Under the pieces are notes generated by a model. It searched no databases, had not been told where the DNA came from, and saw nothing but the letters and a program-made list of their open reading frames with translations. From NCBI RefSeq assembly GCF_022458985.1, contig NC_061789.1, positions 13,734,357 through 13,798,356 of the forward strand: a stretch of DNA of 64,000 bases, written 5' to 3'. A program made the translations under genes and the position numbers. Source of the stretch: Mugil cephalus. Its lineage: Eukaryota; Chordata; Actinopteri; Mugiliformes; Mugilidae. Every line of letters starts with the position of its first letter. Position 1 is the first letter of the stretch. This document shows, piece by piece, positions 45,761 through 56,100 of this stretch.

Positions 45761-46540
45761 TTTAGTCGTGCTCATCACCCTTTATCTGATGTGTTCTCAT
45801 CTTTAGTTTCATCTTAGCCTGTGTTTTCAGCTACAGTTTCACAATATTTCTTACACTGTATAAAGTCAACTCTCACAGGATCACACAGACTTACAGGATT
45901 CTACAGTGTAACCTTATGGGGCTATGTTGAAATAAATGTCTTATTTTCACCATTAACGGACCTATAAATGTTATTGCCAACGTCTGTCAATATGTAAAAG
46001 GTCCTCACTTAAATATTCTAGCGTCTGCTTACCTTAAATATCTTGAATGAGCCTGTGAAATGTTTTGTAGCCCAGTCTTCTCTTCAGTCTCCGGTGTTCA
46101 TCCATCACTGTCAAAAAAATAAATAAATAAAAAACTTAATTGTAAATACTCAGAAATAGTGAAAATTAAACTAGTCTCACTGTTGCTTAGTATTATCATT
46201 ATAATATTAGCACGCTAGCCAAAATAATTGAGGCAAGGTTACGTGTAAATTAAATGTGTCCATCTACATGGACATAAATTACATGCACACATGGGTTTCA
46301 CAGTATATATGACGGTAGCTGCTATTTTTTTTAAGTCTTTTAGATAACTAGCTAGCATGAGGCTAGCACAAGGTTTGGTTAACTTCCAACTAAATTAATT
46401 TGTAAAGCGGTGTTGGGCGTTTTTATATTTTTCCTGTATAAAATCTTAACAAACGTCAAAGAGAGACATTGACCATTACCTCATTTTATAGTGAGAAATC
46501 AGTTGACATCCAGTTCTTCCTTTTAATCTTCTGCGTTTCT
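45761..46540. other. Intergenic sequence, no gene recognised
   Basis: AT-rich sequence with no repeats recognised and no exon supported. Confidence 0.4.
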
Positions 46541-46549
46541 GTTCGTGGG

Positions 46550-46985
46550 GGGAACCCGTGTTTCCTCGCTCCCGTGCTGCAGCCATTAGGCTGAGCACTG
46601 TGGCATGTTTTACCTTTTAATCCAATTTTATCCTCCTAGTGAATATTGGTTAAATGTATCAAACATGGCGCCCATGAAACACGTGACCAGCTCAGAACCA
46701 ATCAGCACAGCGGGGTAGGTCAGACGGTCCGTTCCCTATTTGGCCAGGTTGTCTTGGATATACGGCTCCGTGGGGCGCAGTCCCGTGGCGCCCTCTGGTG
46801 GCGCGTCTTTGTCGGTACAGTCCCCACTAGCAGCAAACGGTGAGTTAACGGGCTCACTGTGTTTGATGCGATCTTATTTCTAGATCTACAGGCCTGGTCG
46901 GTCCAGGAGACAGCGGCGTGTTTCAGGACCAGCGGGGAGAAGGAACTACACCGAGCCGGTACTGTGATTGTGCCCGGGACGGTAT
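46550..46985 (+). promoter_or_regulatory. Candidate promoter / non-coding first exon(s), + strand
   Basis: It contains a CCAAT box (AACCAATCAG at about 46696), an E-box CACGTGAC, a perfect CTCF core and several CpGs, in contrast to AT-rich flanks. Two donor-like sites follow: ACG|GTGAGT at 46839/46840 and GACG|GTATGT at about 46981. An acceptor-like TTTCTAG lies at 46882. An acceptor TTTCTAG at 48576-48582 just before the proz start could receive such an exon. Assignment to proz is inference; it could serve an unseen transcript. Confidence 0.35.
46788..46801 (-). promoter_or_regulatory. CTCF core motif, perfect match
   Basis: The + strand reads GCGCCCTCTGGTGG, i.e. CCACCAGAGGGCGC on -, matching all 14 positions of CCASYAGRKGGCRS. 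Its orientation is convergent with the perfect motif at 11073-11086. Confidence 0.45.
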
Positions 46986-48582
46986 GTACGGAGCGTCAGT
47001 ACTACTACTTCTTACTGGTGTGTTTTTGTTTTTGTTGTTTTGTTGCGTTCGTCACATCCCAGCTCTGGCCTGCACAGGCGACCCGCCCTGAAAACAGTGA
47101 CGAATCGTTTCCTATTCCTCTTGTTTTGGACCGTAGCAGCATCCTGGGTGTTAAAGATGCGCAGATGCTTCTGCTTTGTCTCCATCTCCGTTTTGTAACA
47201 TCAGATGAGCTAATGCTACGAAGGTTAAAGCTACACAGCAACCACAGGCTAACATATAATATAAAGGGAATATAATATAAATCCTGCTGAGGTGTCCCCC
47301 AGCGCAAGGACCGCAATGTTCATTATTTAGGATGTAATTTGTTGACAATGCATGAACAATAAGACCAATGTCGCCGCAATGTTACCATTACATTTGATTT
47401 ATGTAGCCACAATAACAATCCACATTGTCTTAAGGCGCTGACCGCTGTATAACAATGTATTAGCATACATCTACTCTAACCCTTTATAGGGAACTCATTA
47501 TATTTCACCCCTGGTGTTATTATAGGGAGTCAGAAAATGTTTCTAATTTTTTTCATTTTCATGGATAAAATCAAGATTATTTGATCACATTAGACAATGT
47601 TAGCCCGCTTCTTTTTGCTACCTGAGAGTGTTTCCTTGATCTTCTCTGACTGGCTGAATGAAAACCACTGAAGCACAGGACGCAATTTAAATGTGTGTGA
47701 GTACCAAACATGCTGATACACAGAGCAGAGGTGGTTGGCATCCGGAGTCACCAGCAGCCTAGGCTTATAGCAGCAAAAAACAAAAACAAACAAGTTAATT
47801 AAATATGTACGTACACAAAAAAAAAAAAAAAGACCTCATCTCATCTTCTTCTACCACTTATCCTCACTAGGGATATGGAAGGTTGCTCGAGTCCATCCCA
47901 GCTGTCACTGGGTGAGACAAAAAAATAATTTAGAACTTAATTTTAAAATCTCCATTGAAAGCAGGAAGTGCTCTCCCAATAAGTGTTTTAAGTAGAGATT
48001 TAAAGAAGATCACAGAGTGGACTGGCCTGATTTCTTCCTCCAAATCAAGAAATCAACAGATCAGCGACCTAGTTTCTGTTGTATCAAGGCATTAGCATAA
48101 TACAGTGGTGGAACTGGTATCTTATATCCAGTGATATTTGTAAAATGTCCATTGCCTCTGATGACGAATACTTTTATAAACCTGGCAAGGTCCTAAAACT
48201 AACTACAATAACTGCAACTGTGATGTACAGGAGATATTCTGTTCGAGAGGCAATGATCTGTCCAGCTGCGCAGTAGTACTGAGGCATCCTTGCAACAACA
48301 AGCTCCTTTAGCGAAACCACTAAATTCATAAACGCCCAGTGAGCCAGCTGCGGCCGAGAAAAGACAATAACTGCGTGTCATGTGAGTGAGTGCACTAAAA
48401 GAACTACTTCTCCATGACAACCGGCAGATTCTCCTCCTTTATGAGTCCGGCCTTACAAGATAATGAACAACTGCTTTCTGAGTTCCTAAGCTGCAAGCCC
48501 CACTACTGCTTTGTTGTTGTTTTTTTTTTAAACAATTTGTTTACTGCGAATCATGTGAATAATGTTCTCATCATGTTTCTAG
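46986..48582. other. Non-coding; fragments of common fish repeats
   Basis: At about 47375-47450 (ATTTGATTTATGTAGCC..GTCTTAAGGCGCT) and 47828-47918 (CTACCACTTATCCTCAC..CATCCCAGCTGTCACTGGG) the sequence resembles pieces of abundant fish interspersed repeats. A 16-base A run lies near 47816-47831. Possibly intronic to proz if an upstream exon exists. Confidence 0.35.
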
Positions 48583-48643
48583 GAGCACACGTTGATCCAC
48601 GAGAAAGCGACGCCTCAGAATCAGGTTAGCGTTCAGCGCCACC

Positions 48644-48722
48644 ATGCACTCCTCCACCGCATCCGCCGTTCTGGTGTGTCTGATGGCTGCAGCTGTGGCG
48701 GCCATACAGGCTCCCCAGTCAG
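48644..48722 (+). CDS. proz: proz exon 1: signal peptide
   Basis: It encodes 26 residues with a hydrophobic Leu/Val/Ala core typical of a secretory signal, then the first base of a Val codon. Donor G|GTGAGA, phase 1. Confidence 0.85.
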
Positions 48723-51561
48723 GTGAGAGGGCCAGCATGGAGCCTGTAGAGAATTAAACGGTGTAATCTGAATTTGACATTAAGAGGCGATACGGCGGCG
48801 TAACGTGTCAGAACCTCCCATACTGCAGTGTTCCTGGACAAGCAGCAGGCGAGCACGCTGATCTCCCGTCCGAAGAGGAACACCGACGGTAGCACGTACA
48901 CCACCCTGGAGCAGGCTTGCATGGAGAGGGTGTGCACCTACGAGCAGGCCAGAAAGTTCTTCGCGGACTCATACCGCACGGTGAGCTCGCTGTTAAACCT
49001 GTCTTTCCTCAACTATGCAACTTCAGCGGTGCACTCACCTCCTGCAATTTCTCTTCCAGGATATCTTCTGGTCGGTCTATGTCGGTAAGTGCCGCTTTAA
49101 AAGGACTCCCCAATCACTATCGCACACTCATTAATGCTGCATTAAACTTGCCTCTTCTGTTCAGATGGAGATCAGTGTGCGGATAACCCCTGTAAGAATG
49201 GAGCCCTGTGCTCAGACAGCGTGGGAGGCTACGACTGCGTTTGCAAATCTGGCTTCACCGGGGTCCACTGTGACAAAGGTGAGAGGGAGTTGCCGGCTTT
49301 GTGTGTGTCTGACGGTCAACTGTCTTTTCGTCTGTTCTGAGAGTCTCCTCAACTTTTTGTTGCAGACGTGACTCTGTGCATCGTGGACAAGACCAAGGGC
49401 TGCTCCCAGTTCTGCAAACCGGACTACGTGTCCTACAAGTGCTCCTGCGCCCGCGGGTGGAAGCTCAGCCGCACGAACAAGGATAAGTGCGAGCCTGCAG
49501 GTGCGTCTGTTTAAGAACCAGACTGCAGTTTTTACTGTTCTTTTACATGAATGAATAGAATGAATTTATTTCTGCTGCAGCCTGTATGTCTGTATCTGCT
49601 TTATAAACCGCATTTAGAGGGAGGATTCTCAAACCAGGCATCTCATTCCAGAGGTCAAGCTGATCCACCAGACTAACTCGCATTTCGTTTACGCTCTCCT
49701 ATACCTATCACAGTTTCAAGAAATGTTGGACTATGCGCTGTATTTATTTTGAATTGTTTTTGTGACGTGTACTGTAGTGTTTTATTGTGCCCCAAGTCCC
49801 GTCCATTAACGACAAGGTGGAGATTATGACCTATACTGCAGACAGTCACTAGGGGGAGCTCTAATTGTCTCTACTTTGGCCTCACTTTTGAGGAGCAGCT
49901 CCGCCCATCTTTATACAGTCTATGTTATCCCTTTAAGACCCAAACATCTGCCCGCGCATCAAAAAAAAGCTAGCGGCATTTGAATTACTGTAACTCACCA
50001 ATGGACAAAATACAGAATGTGGCTGAACACTGGGGAAGTTGCGCTTTCTGGAACCAAAAAAGCTGCCATTACGGTAACGATAACGCTCCACTGCTGTCGG
50101 CTGCAGGTTTGGGAGTGACGCAAAAGACCGAGGAGCCCCAGGGAGTTGAAGGAATTTGTTGTTAAAAACTAATTTAGTTATACCCTTGCAACGATGCAAC
50201 GAAGGTCTTCCACACAAACGCACAACTCCACAGTGTTCAGCCACACTTTTGGCTGAATTTTGTCAAAGGCACAAACCACTGTGAGTTACGGCAATTCGAA
50301 AAACGCGAGCTAACGAATCGCCGGCGATCCGTTTCGGTTTTAAGAACTGTCGCTTCTGTCCACCTTGTCCAGCTCCTGAAACATCAGCACGACTCCAGCC
50401 AGTCGATCCATCTGCAATGACTGCTGACCAAACATGACAAAGGAGTAAGGAAAAAGAACAGTGCATTAATGACAGAAAGTAATCATAATCTCCTCCCTCC
50501 TTACCTCAGTCCCGCTCCCCTGCGGCAAGGTGAACAGTCTGAGCCGCTGGGCCGAAAGACAGTCCAGCAACGTCGGCAGCAACTACGAGGGACTTGCCTG
50601 TACTTCTACGGAGTGTCCCTGGCAGGTGAGGAGTCACACAAGTACTCGCACTGTGACACATTGCAGGTTCTCCCAATAGGTCGTCCAAAAGTGATCAGGG
50701 TTTTGTGTGTGTGTGTGTGTGTGTGTTTGTTCGCAGGCTCTCCTCAAAAGTCCAGAGTCAGACGGTTTCTGCAGCGGAGTCATACTGAAGGAGAACCTGG
50801 TCTTGACTTCAGCCCAGTGCACCAAGAAATACGCGTCCTTCCAGGTGGTTGTTGGTGAGTGAATGAAAGACACAATCATATCTTTATTACAAAGAGGTAC
50901 AGAAAAACGTGAGTGGCCCTCAAAATTAAGGTATGCGGCTAGAGTAAATGTATTTTCTCCACCGTCCATAATGCCATTATGTGCACGCATGAGCAAACTT
51001 CTCCTAATCTGCACCTCCCCAGGCAAGCGCAGAACTCAGTCTGAAACTACAGAGCAGACGCTGTATGTGAAAACAGTCCACGCCCACCCGCGTTACGTGG
51101 AGGGTCGACCCGAGAATGACCTGGCCGTGCTTGAGCTGCGCGACCGCATCGTTTTTAAGAAGGAGGTGATCGCCGCCTGTCTGCCGGAAAGGGACTTCGC
51201 CGAGAGCGTCTTGATGGCGGGAGAGTCTCAGGCCGTGATCACCGGCTGGAAGGAAACCGAGCAGGAATCCGCTTTCCAGGGCCCGCTCACCCTCAACCAC
51301 CTCGCATACAGCCGGCTGCCTCAGTGTCAGGAGGCTCACCCCAACCTGGTGGTGACCAATAAAATGGGCTGCACCACCGCGCGTGCCAATGCCGACTGCG
51401 CCATGAGCTCCGGCAGCCCCCTGCTCACCCTGTACAAGGAAGTGTTCTTCCTCACTGGGGTGGTGAGCCTGCCGCCAGGGGCTGACTGCCGCCAGGGCTA
51501 CATCTTCCAGAAAGTGTCGCGCCACCTGGGCTGGCTGCAGACATTCATGGGTACACGTTAG
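48644..51561 (+). CDS. proz: Vitamin K-dependent protein Z-like serine protease homologue (catalytically dead), 8 exons
   Basis: Join of 48644-48722, 48829-48980, 49060-49084, 49165-49278, 49366-49500, 50510-50625, 50737-50854 and 51023-51561, giving 425 residues. All junctions are GT..AG, with phases 1,0,1,1,1,0,1 as in F7/F9/F10/PROZ. Order: signal peptide, propeptide (27-43), Gla-like region (44-85), EGF1, EGF2, linker and serine-protease fold (about 205-425). In mammals protein Z is a plasma cofactor that brings the inhibitor ZPI to factor Xa on membranes. His57 is Gln234, Asp102 is kept (D279), Asp194 is Ser375, Ser195 is kept (S376), and the R-IVGG activation site is absent. PROZ-like phrases include SGVILKENLVLT, LPERDFAES and FLTGVV. 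The Gla region keeps only three Glu. Alternative: a factor VII-like inhibitor paralogue (f7i). The start has a good Kozak context (GCGCCACCATGC). Confidence 0.88.
48829..48980 (+). CDS. proz: proz exon 2: propeptide and degenerate Gla domain
   Basis: The propeptide VFLDKQQASTLISRPKR keeps the gamma-carboxylase docking residues Phe at -16 and Ala at -10, with Ile at -6, and a furin-type RPKR. The following domain keeps the six-residue disulphide loop (C57..C62) and the helix ARKFF, but has only Glu54, Glu59 and Glu65 where family members have about ten or more. It also lacks the N-terminal hydrophobic loop (NTDGSTYTT instead of an FLEEL-type start). Confidence 0.88.
49060..49084 (+). CDS. proz: proz exon 3: 25-nt microexon (end of Gla helix)
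   Basis: It encodes DIFWSVYV plus a split codon. A 25-nt exon at this spot is diagnostic of the F7/F9/F10/PROZ/PROC family. It keeps the Phe-Trp of the aromatic stack. Confidence 0.9.
49165..49278 (+). CDS. proz: proz exon 4: EGF-like domain 1
   Basis: 114 nt, phase 1-1. It keeps a calcium-binding DGDQC start and the Asp beta-hydroxylation consensus CSDSVGGYDC. The usual O-fucose Ser/Thr before Cys3 and the O-glucose Ser of CxSxPC are replaced (CKNGALC, CADNPC). Confidence 0.92.
49366..49500 (+). CDS. proz: proz exon 5: EGF-like domain 2
   Basis: 135 nt, phase 1-1, six Cys in EGF spacing (GCSQFC, YKCSCARGW). Donor G|GTGCGT. Confidence 0.92.
49690..49925 (+). repeat. Dispersed repeat C, copy 2
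   Basis: Same-orientation relative of 30650-31135, including ACCTATACTGCAGACAG..AGGGGGAGCTCT and TATACAGTCTATG. It carries a CTCF-like word with two mismatches. Confidence 0.6.
49970..50310. repeat. Palindromic (foldback) element in proz intron 5
   Basis: The stretch around TGTGGCTGAACACTGGGGA (about 50017-50037) and GAATTACTGTAACTCACC pairs, as reverse complement, with CAGTGTTCAGCCACA (about 50230-50246) and GTGAGTTACGGCAATTC (about 50281-50298). The arms are about 85 bp with mismatches and the loop about 150 bp. Probably a MITE. Confidence 0.6.
50510..50625 (+). CDS. proz: proz exon 6: linker to protease domain
   Basis: It encodes the Cys that normally disulphide-links light and heavy chains (PLPCGKV) and ends at CPWQ, phase 0. 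At the activation position the family's R-IVGG is replaced by SNYEG, so proteolytic activation in the usual way is not possible. Confidence 0.9.
50705..50728. repeat. GT microsatellite at the proz exon 7 acceptor
   Basis: About twelve GT units end only nine bases before the TTCGCAG acceptor and occupy the place of the polypyrimidine tract. Confidence 0.9.
50737..50854 (+). CDS. proz: proz exon 7: N-terminal part of the protease fold
   Basis: It encodes the FCSGVIL strand and LTSAQC, where the catalytic His of the AAHC motif is Gln234. Phase 0 to 1. Confidence 0.9.
51023..51561 (+). CDS. proz: proz exon 8: C-terminal protease fold
   Basis: It keeps Asp102 in ENDLAVL (D279). The GDSGG box reads MSSGS (Ser195 kept as S376, Asp194 lost). 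Stop TAG at 51559-51561. The frame stays open and uninterrupted over 179 codons, arguing for a functional gene. Confidence 0.92.
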
Positions 51562-51868
51562 ATTATGATTAGAGATTAAGGACAATGCAGGTGATAGCAC
51601 TCTAAAAGAAGGATTTCATAACTTTTTAACCTCCTTCATTGCAGCTCATATTCTTTATTAGCTTTGTCTGTGTGTCTTTTAAGAATATCCATAACCATCC
51701 TGACAGTATATGCACTGTAGCCTCTGTCTGGGCAACTGCTTCTTTCTCTGTGGACGTCCTCATTTATCCACAAGGTGGCTCTGTGTGTCCACAAATACAC
51801 ACATGAGAGTCAGAAGCAGCAAGATGTGAATTATTCAGCATGTGTTTTGTGATGCGGCTGTACCTTTT

Positions 51869-51874
51869 AATAAA
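51869..51874 (+). terminator. proz: Poly(A) signal AATAAA (proximal)
   Basis: Canonical hexamer about 310 bases after the proz stop. Confidence 0.5.
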
Positions 51875-51961
51875 CCTTTAAGTGATGTTATTTTGGCATC
51901 GACTGTACCTAATGACATGCACCTTAAAATACTCTTAAGATAATCCCTGTTCTCTGAATGT

Positions 51962-51967
51962 AATAAA
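51962..51967 (+). terminator. proz: Poly(A) signal AATAAA (distal)
   Basis: Second canonical hexamer about 400 bases after the stop. Either could be used. Confidence 0.5.
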
Positions 51968-52339
51968 CACTATCACCACACCTGACGTCACCTCTCTCAT
52001 TGTTTTAGCAATTGTGGTAGTAACCGTACGGGACACGGATAACATGCGTGTTGATCTGGCTAACCTCTATTTGAGAATTTTACTTCTGAAGAAAAGCTTC
52101 AGATGTGCCGTGTTCTTTTGGAGGATCGTCAAACACACAAACGTAAGCAGACAATAAAATCTCCGGCCTAAATAATAAATGAACGGCGCAATATAAAAAT
52201 CATCGCTGCACCCACAAGCTTCAGCCGCATGAAACTATCGGTTACAGGATGAGTCACAAATTAAAAATAATAATTAATAATTTTTATTAGACATCAAATA
52301 GTGAAATGCTTTTAGTGTTATTTCTACAACCTCTGTGGT

Positions 52340-53190
52340 TCTTTATAGTGAACTAGAAAAGTGAGAGTGAGAACAAAAGCACTCTACTAACATCAGATAA
52401 CAGCCAATGCTAATGGAAATGCTATTAGTTTGGTAGACATTTGATCAGAGATCAAAATAGAACAAATTAATGGTTTAGAAATTATAATAGGGCGATAATA
52501 TCATATATTATTATGAACACATTGTGAACATTTACTGTTTATAATGACGGGACCAATGTCATGCCATTCCAATAAACCTTGAGAAATAAACAAAGTAAAT
52601 ATTCCAAATTGCTTAGTGGTGGCGCTAAAGTAAAAGCTAAGAGAGCCTCCCACATTAGTATGCAGACAAATTCATGACAAGTCTCCTTTGTGTTTTATGT
52701 GTTCTAACTTTAGCTAATTAGCACTAACCACAGAGACCAGCTGATTCTGACGCTAATGCTTGTTTGTTCTGCTGCTATTTAGTGAGAGACCAAAGTAGAA
52801 CAAAATAATTTAGTGGTGGCACCAAAATTAAAGTACCACACTAGTACACTTCATCCTCTGGGGACCACAGAAAAAAAAAACATCTAATATTTGTTGGGAT
52901 ATTTGAGTTTGGACCAAGCTGTTGGTGCCGTTGCTGCTAGCGTGACTAAAATTCAGATGGAAAAACATAACTAAATTAAATAAACTCAAAAGAACAATTA
53001 CATTGGAGATGAACAAGCAAGTAATCTTGGAGTTCATAGATATAAGTAGGGCAAGATATTCTAGACTATAAATTAAAGATTTCTCTGTCCTTTGTATTTG
53101 CTAATCAGCAAATGCTAAGACTAACGAGCACTAGTCACAGAGACCAGCTGATGCTGATGAGAATATTATCACCACTCTGCAGCTAGCATG
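52340..53190. repeat. Diverged repeat block with internal duplication
   Basis: AATAGAACAAATTAATGG (52457) recurs as AGTAGAACAAAATAATTTAG (52795) followed by GTGGTGGC; CACAGAGACCAGCTGAT recurs at about 52730 and 53136. It resembles an old fish interspersed repeat with partial tandem copies. Confidence 0.45.
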
Positions 53191-56100
53191 GCTAGAGTGA
53201 AAAAGTTTATATTTAAAATAAATGACAGCAAAAAATGCAGTGGACAAAAAGAAGTTAGAGTATTAAATCAGCAATTCGAACCGCTCCATGCAGACAATAT
53301 TAGCTGGCCCTCGCTGCCACATACCCCTGTGTTGTCTGGCAACATTTTCCCACAGACCCTCGCCCTCTGCAGTCTTCTCACAGCCTCTCCGGTGAACAGG
53401 GTGAGGAGAAAAGCAGAAGAAAGCGAGCCCAAGTGAGAGAGTAAGAGATGCCACGTAACAAAAAACCTGGCCTGCCACTTTTGATCGGTGGCTTGAAAAG
53501 GACAGCTCCGAGAGCTGGGGCCCACGTTGGCTGTTGCCATGGCGCTCACCAAGGAGATGGCTCCTTGCTCCCAAAAATGGCTGTGCTCCTTTACTGGGCC
53601 CGTCCAGTGGAGATTAATTTGAGTGGAGCTCCTTCCTTCCTGAGTCTGGTCCTGCTCTCTGTTCCTGCCACTTCCATTTAGAAGACCAAGCTAGCAGGCC
53701 TACACAAAAACACACGCTGAGCAAGGTGTAGCTTAACCTAAACTTTCTGTCGGCTCTGAAACGCTGAATTCAGACTGTTGAATGAGCCACTTCAGTCACT
53801 GGGCGGGTTTCAGTTTGTTGTGTGAATCGAGCCTAAAATCTGAGCAAACGAAGAGACGGGGTAAATAGATAGGATAAGGGGTTCGAGTGAGAGACGTTTG
53901 ACAGAACGAGAAAGCAAAAAAAAAAGGAAATGGTTTATAGATGACGAGCAGCAACGGACCCAAGAGATGACACAGAGGAGAAGTCGGCCGCTGCGTGGAT
54001 GGAAAGATGGACCTGCACTATGTCGGACAGAAATGAAATGGCCTCAGAGAAACATTACAAGGCCATTACTAATGGAGAGGAGTGAAAGCATTCAACGCCA
54101 AAGCTTTCACTCTTTGTAAATTCACTGTTGATGCGTTACAATGTGTCAGCTGTGTGTGGGTACATCTGGCCAGTGTCCTATTAAATCGATAATCCTTAAC
54201 TCCCTCCAAACCCCCAAAACTGTTTCATTCTGTGACCTCGAATCCTCCCTATGCGTGTCTACATGCATGTACGTGTGCACGTTTATTTGGGGATGGGGGC
54301 GGCGTGGGCAACGTCCAATGCCAGATTTTGGCAAAGGATTATCCGTCTGTGTGGTGTCTGATTCCACGCAGGGGTTTAGCGGCATGTCTGAGCGATGAAA
54401 GCTGATTGACTAAGTTCAAATCTGAGGGGCTATGCATGTGATGAGCACTCTGGTGTCTGTGAAGGCACGCTCATGAGTTTGCGTGACATACCCCCCCATC
54501 ACCACCACCACCTCCCAAAATACATGTCCTCAATCCGTACTCTCTTCAGGACCCCACAGAGTCGGGGCTCTCCAGTCAGAAAGAACGGCGCAGCCTCTCC
54601 CCCTCCAGCCGACGTCATCGCGCCCCCTTCCGTCGCAGACTCTGGCCCATCCAAGACAGAGCAGCTTCTACTTCGTTGGCTAATTGTGCAGAAGGGTGGA
54701 GGTAACGCAAGACCTCCAGAGGCTACAGCTTGGGCTGGAAGACGCGGGTTGAAAGAGAAAGAATGAGACAGGCTGTAGACGTTTTATATAACTGTGCTGT
54801 AGTCCAATTTCTCCCCGGTAGCTGTTTGACAACACGAGTCTGCAGCCAGCAGAGAGGAGAGGTTAAAAATGCAAGAGCAATAATTGAACGAAATAATAAA
54901 GTGAAAAGGGGAAACAGCAGATAGTTTTCCGGCCTTTGCTGCATCCTGGAAATATTACTGAGTAAGATGGAAACGCGATTGCTTTTTCCAAAACAGACGC
55001 TGGAAAAAGCGTTTCAGTCTGGGTGCAGGTTCCATAGAGCTAGCGTGACCAGAGATCAACCCAACCCAAGACATCTTCAAACAGACAAGCCTCTCCCTCA
55101 TCCCTTCAGTGATATTCATGTAGTTCACCTACCACCTTTTTTTTTTACCCCCCTTTCTTCTGGGCCATTTCTGCTCTGCTTTCTCACCCTCTACTAACCT
55201 TTGACCAAAACCAGGCCCGGTCCTTGAGGCAGGCTTTAACAACAATATGTCACTTTCTTCATGTGGACGCAGTGACTGGATGATAGAGGAGGAAGGTAAA
55301 TCCCGGACCTGCCTTTATTCCACTGACCCTGCCTTGACCTAAATCCTGTTTGGAGCCATTGAGAAACCTGAGGAGCTGACAGAAAGGTCGGCAGTGCTCA
55401 CTGAAAGAAAACAAGTGGGCAGTGATCCGAGTTGTGGTCTCTGAAGAGGCCAGATAAGACCGGCTTTGTGTGTGTGTGTGTACGCTTCTGTATGTGTGTT
55501 CACCACAATGTGCAGATCTACTGTGTTTTTTTTTTAAGTTGATTTAGTAACGCTGGGACGAACTTCAACATCAGTCCTCCTTGTGTTGGGCTATTCTGCT
55601 TCATGATGTCATGGCCTGTGTAGGTTTTTATGATCCTGAGCAGAAGGGAGGACGGACGAGGTCTGGATTACCCTGTGATGAACCAGCACATTTCAATACA
55701 AGGAAAAACGTTCAATGAACTGGAAAGTCATCAGTGACTTTCATAAAGTTCGGGCACTCACAAGAGGGTTTCGGTTATCTTGACATTTAGCTCTAAGATT
55801 TGGTTGAGCGCCTAAAAGCGGATCCAAAAGAAGATTTTTTTTTGTCAAATTTTTCCATCTCCAAGCCCAAAATGACAATACTACAGTCAAGAGCACTTTT
55901 GTCCTGGTGCACTAATTCAATCGAAAGGCGTAAGTGTGCTCATATAAACATATAAAAATGAGGGGGGAAACTGAAAGAGAAGAGTTGAAACTGCAGACCT
56001 CCCTGGGATCAGAGAGAGGCTGAACTACCACACAAACACAAACAAAAGGACCTCTTATGACACTCCAGATAGTTCATGGCCAACAGCTGGTACGGGGGGG

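Larger units (their letters stand above)
49501..50509 (+). other. proz: proz intron 5, carrying repeat C and a palindromic element
   Basis: 1.0-kb phase-1 intron. It contains dispersed repeat C copy 2 (49690-49925) and a foldback element (about 49970-50310). Confidence 0.8.
51562..51985 (+). other. proz: proz 3' UTR
   Basis: Runs from the stop to the region after the second poly(A) signal; the end is estimated. Confidence 0.5.

Noticed and set aside
51004..51600. 198-codon - strand frame over proz exon 8
   Set aside because: Antisense shadow of a well-supported coding exon.
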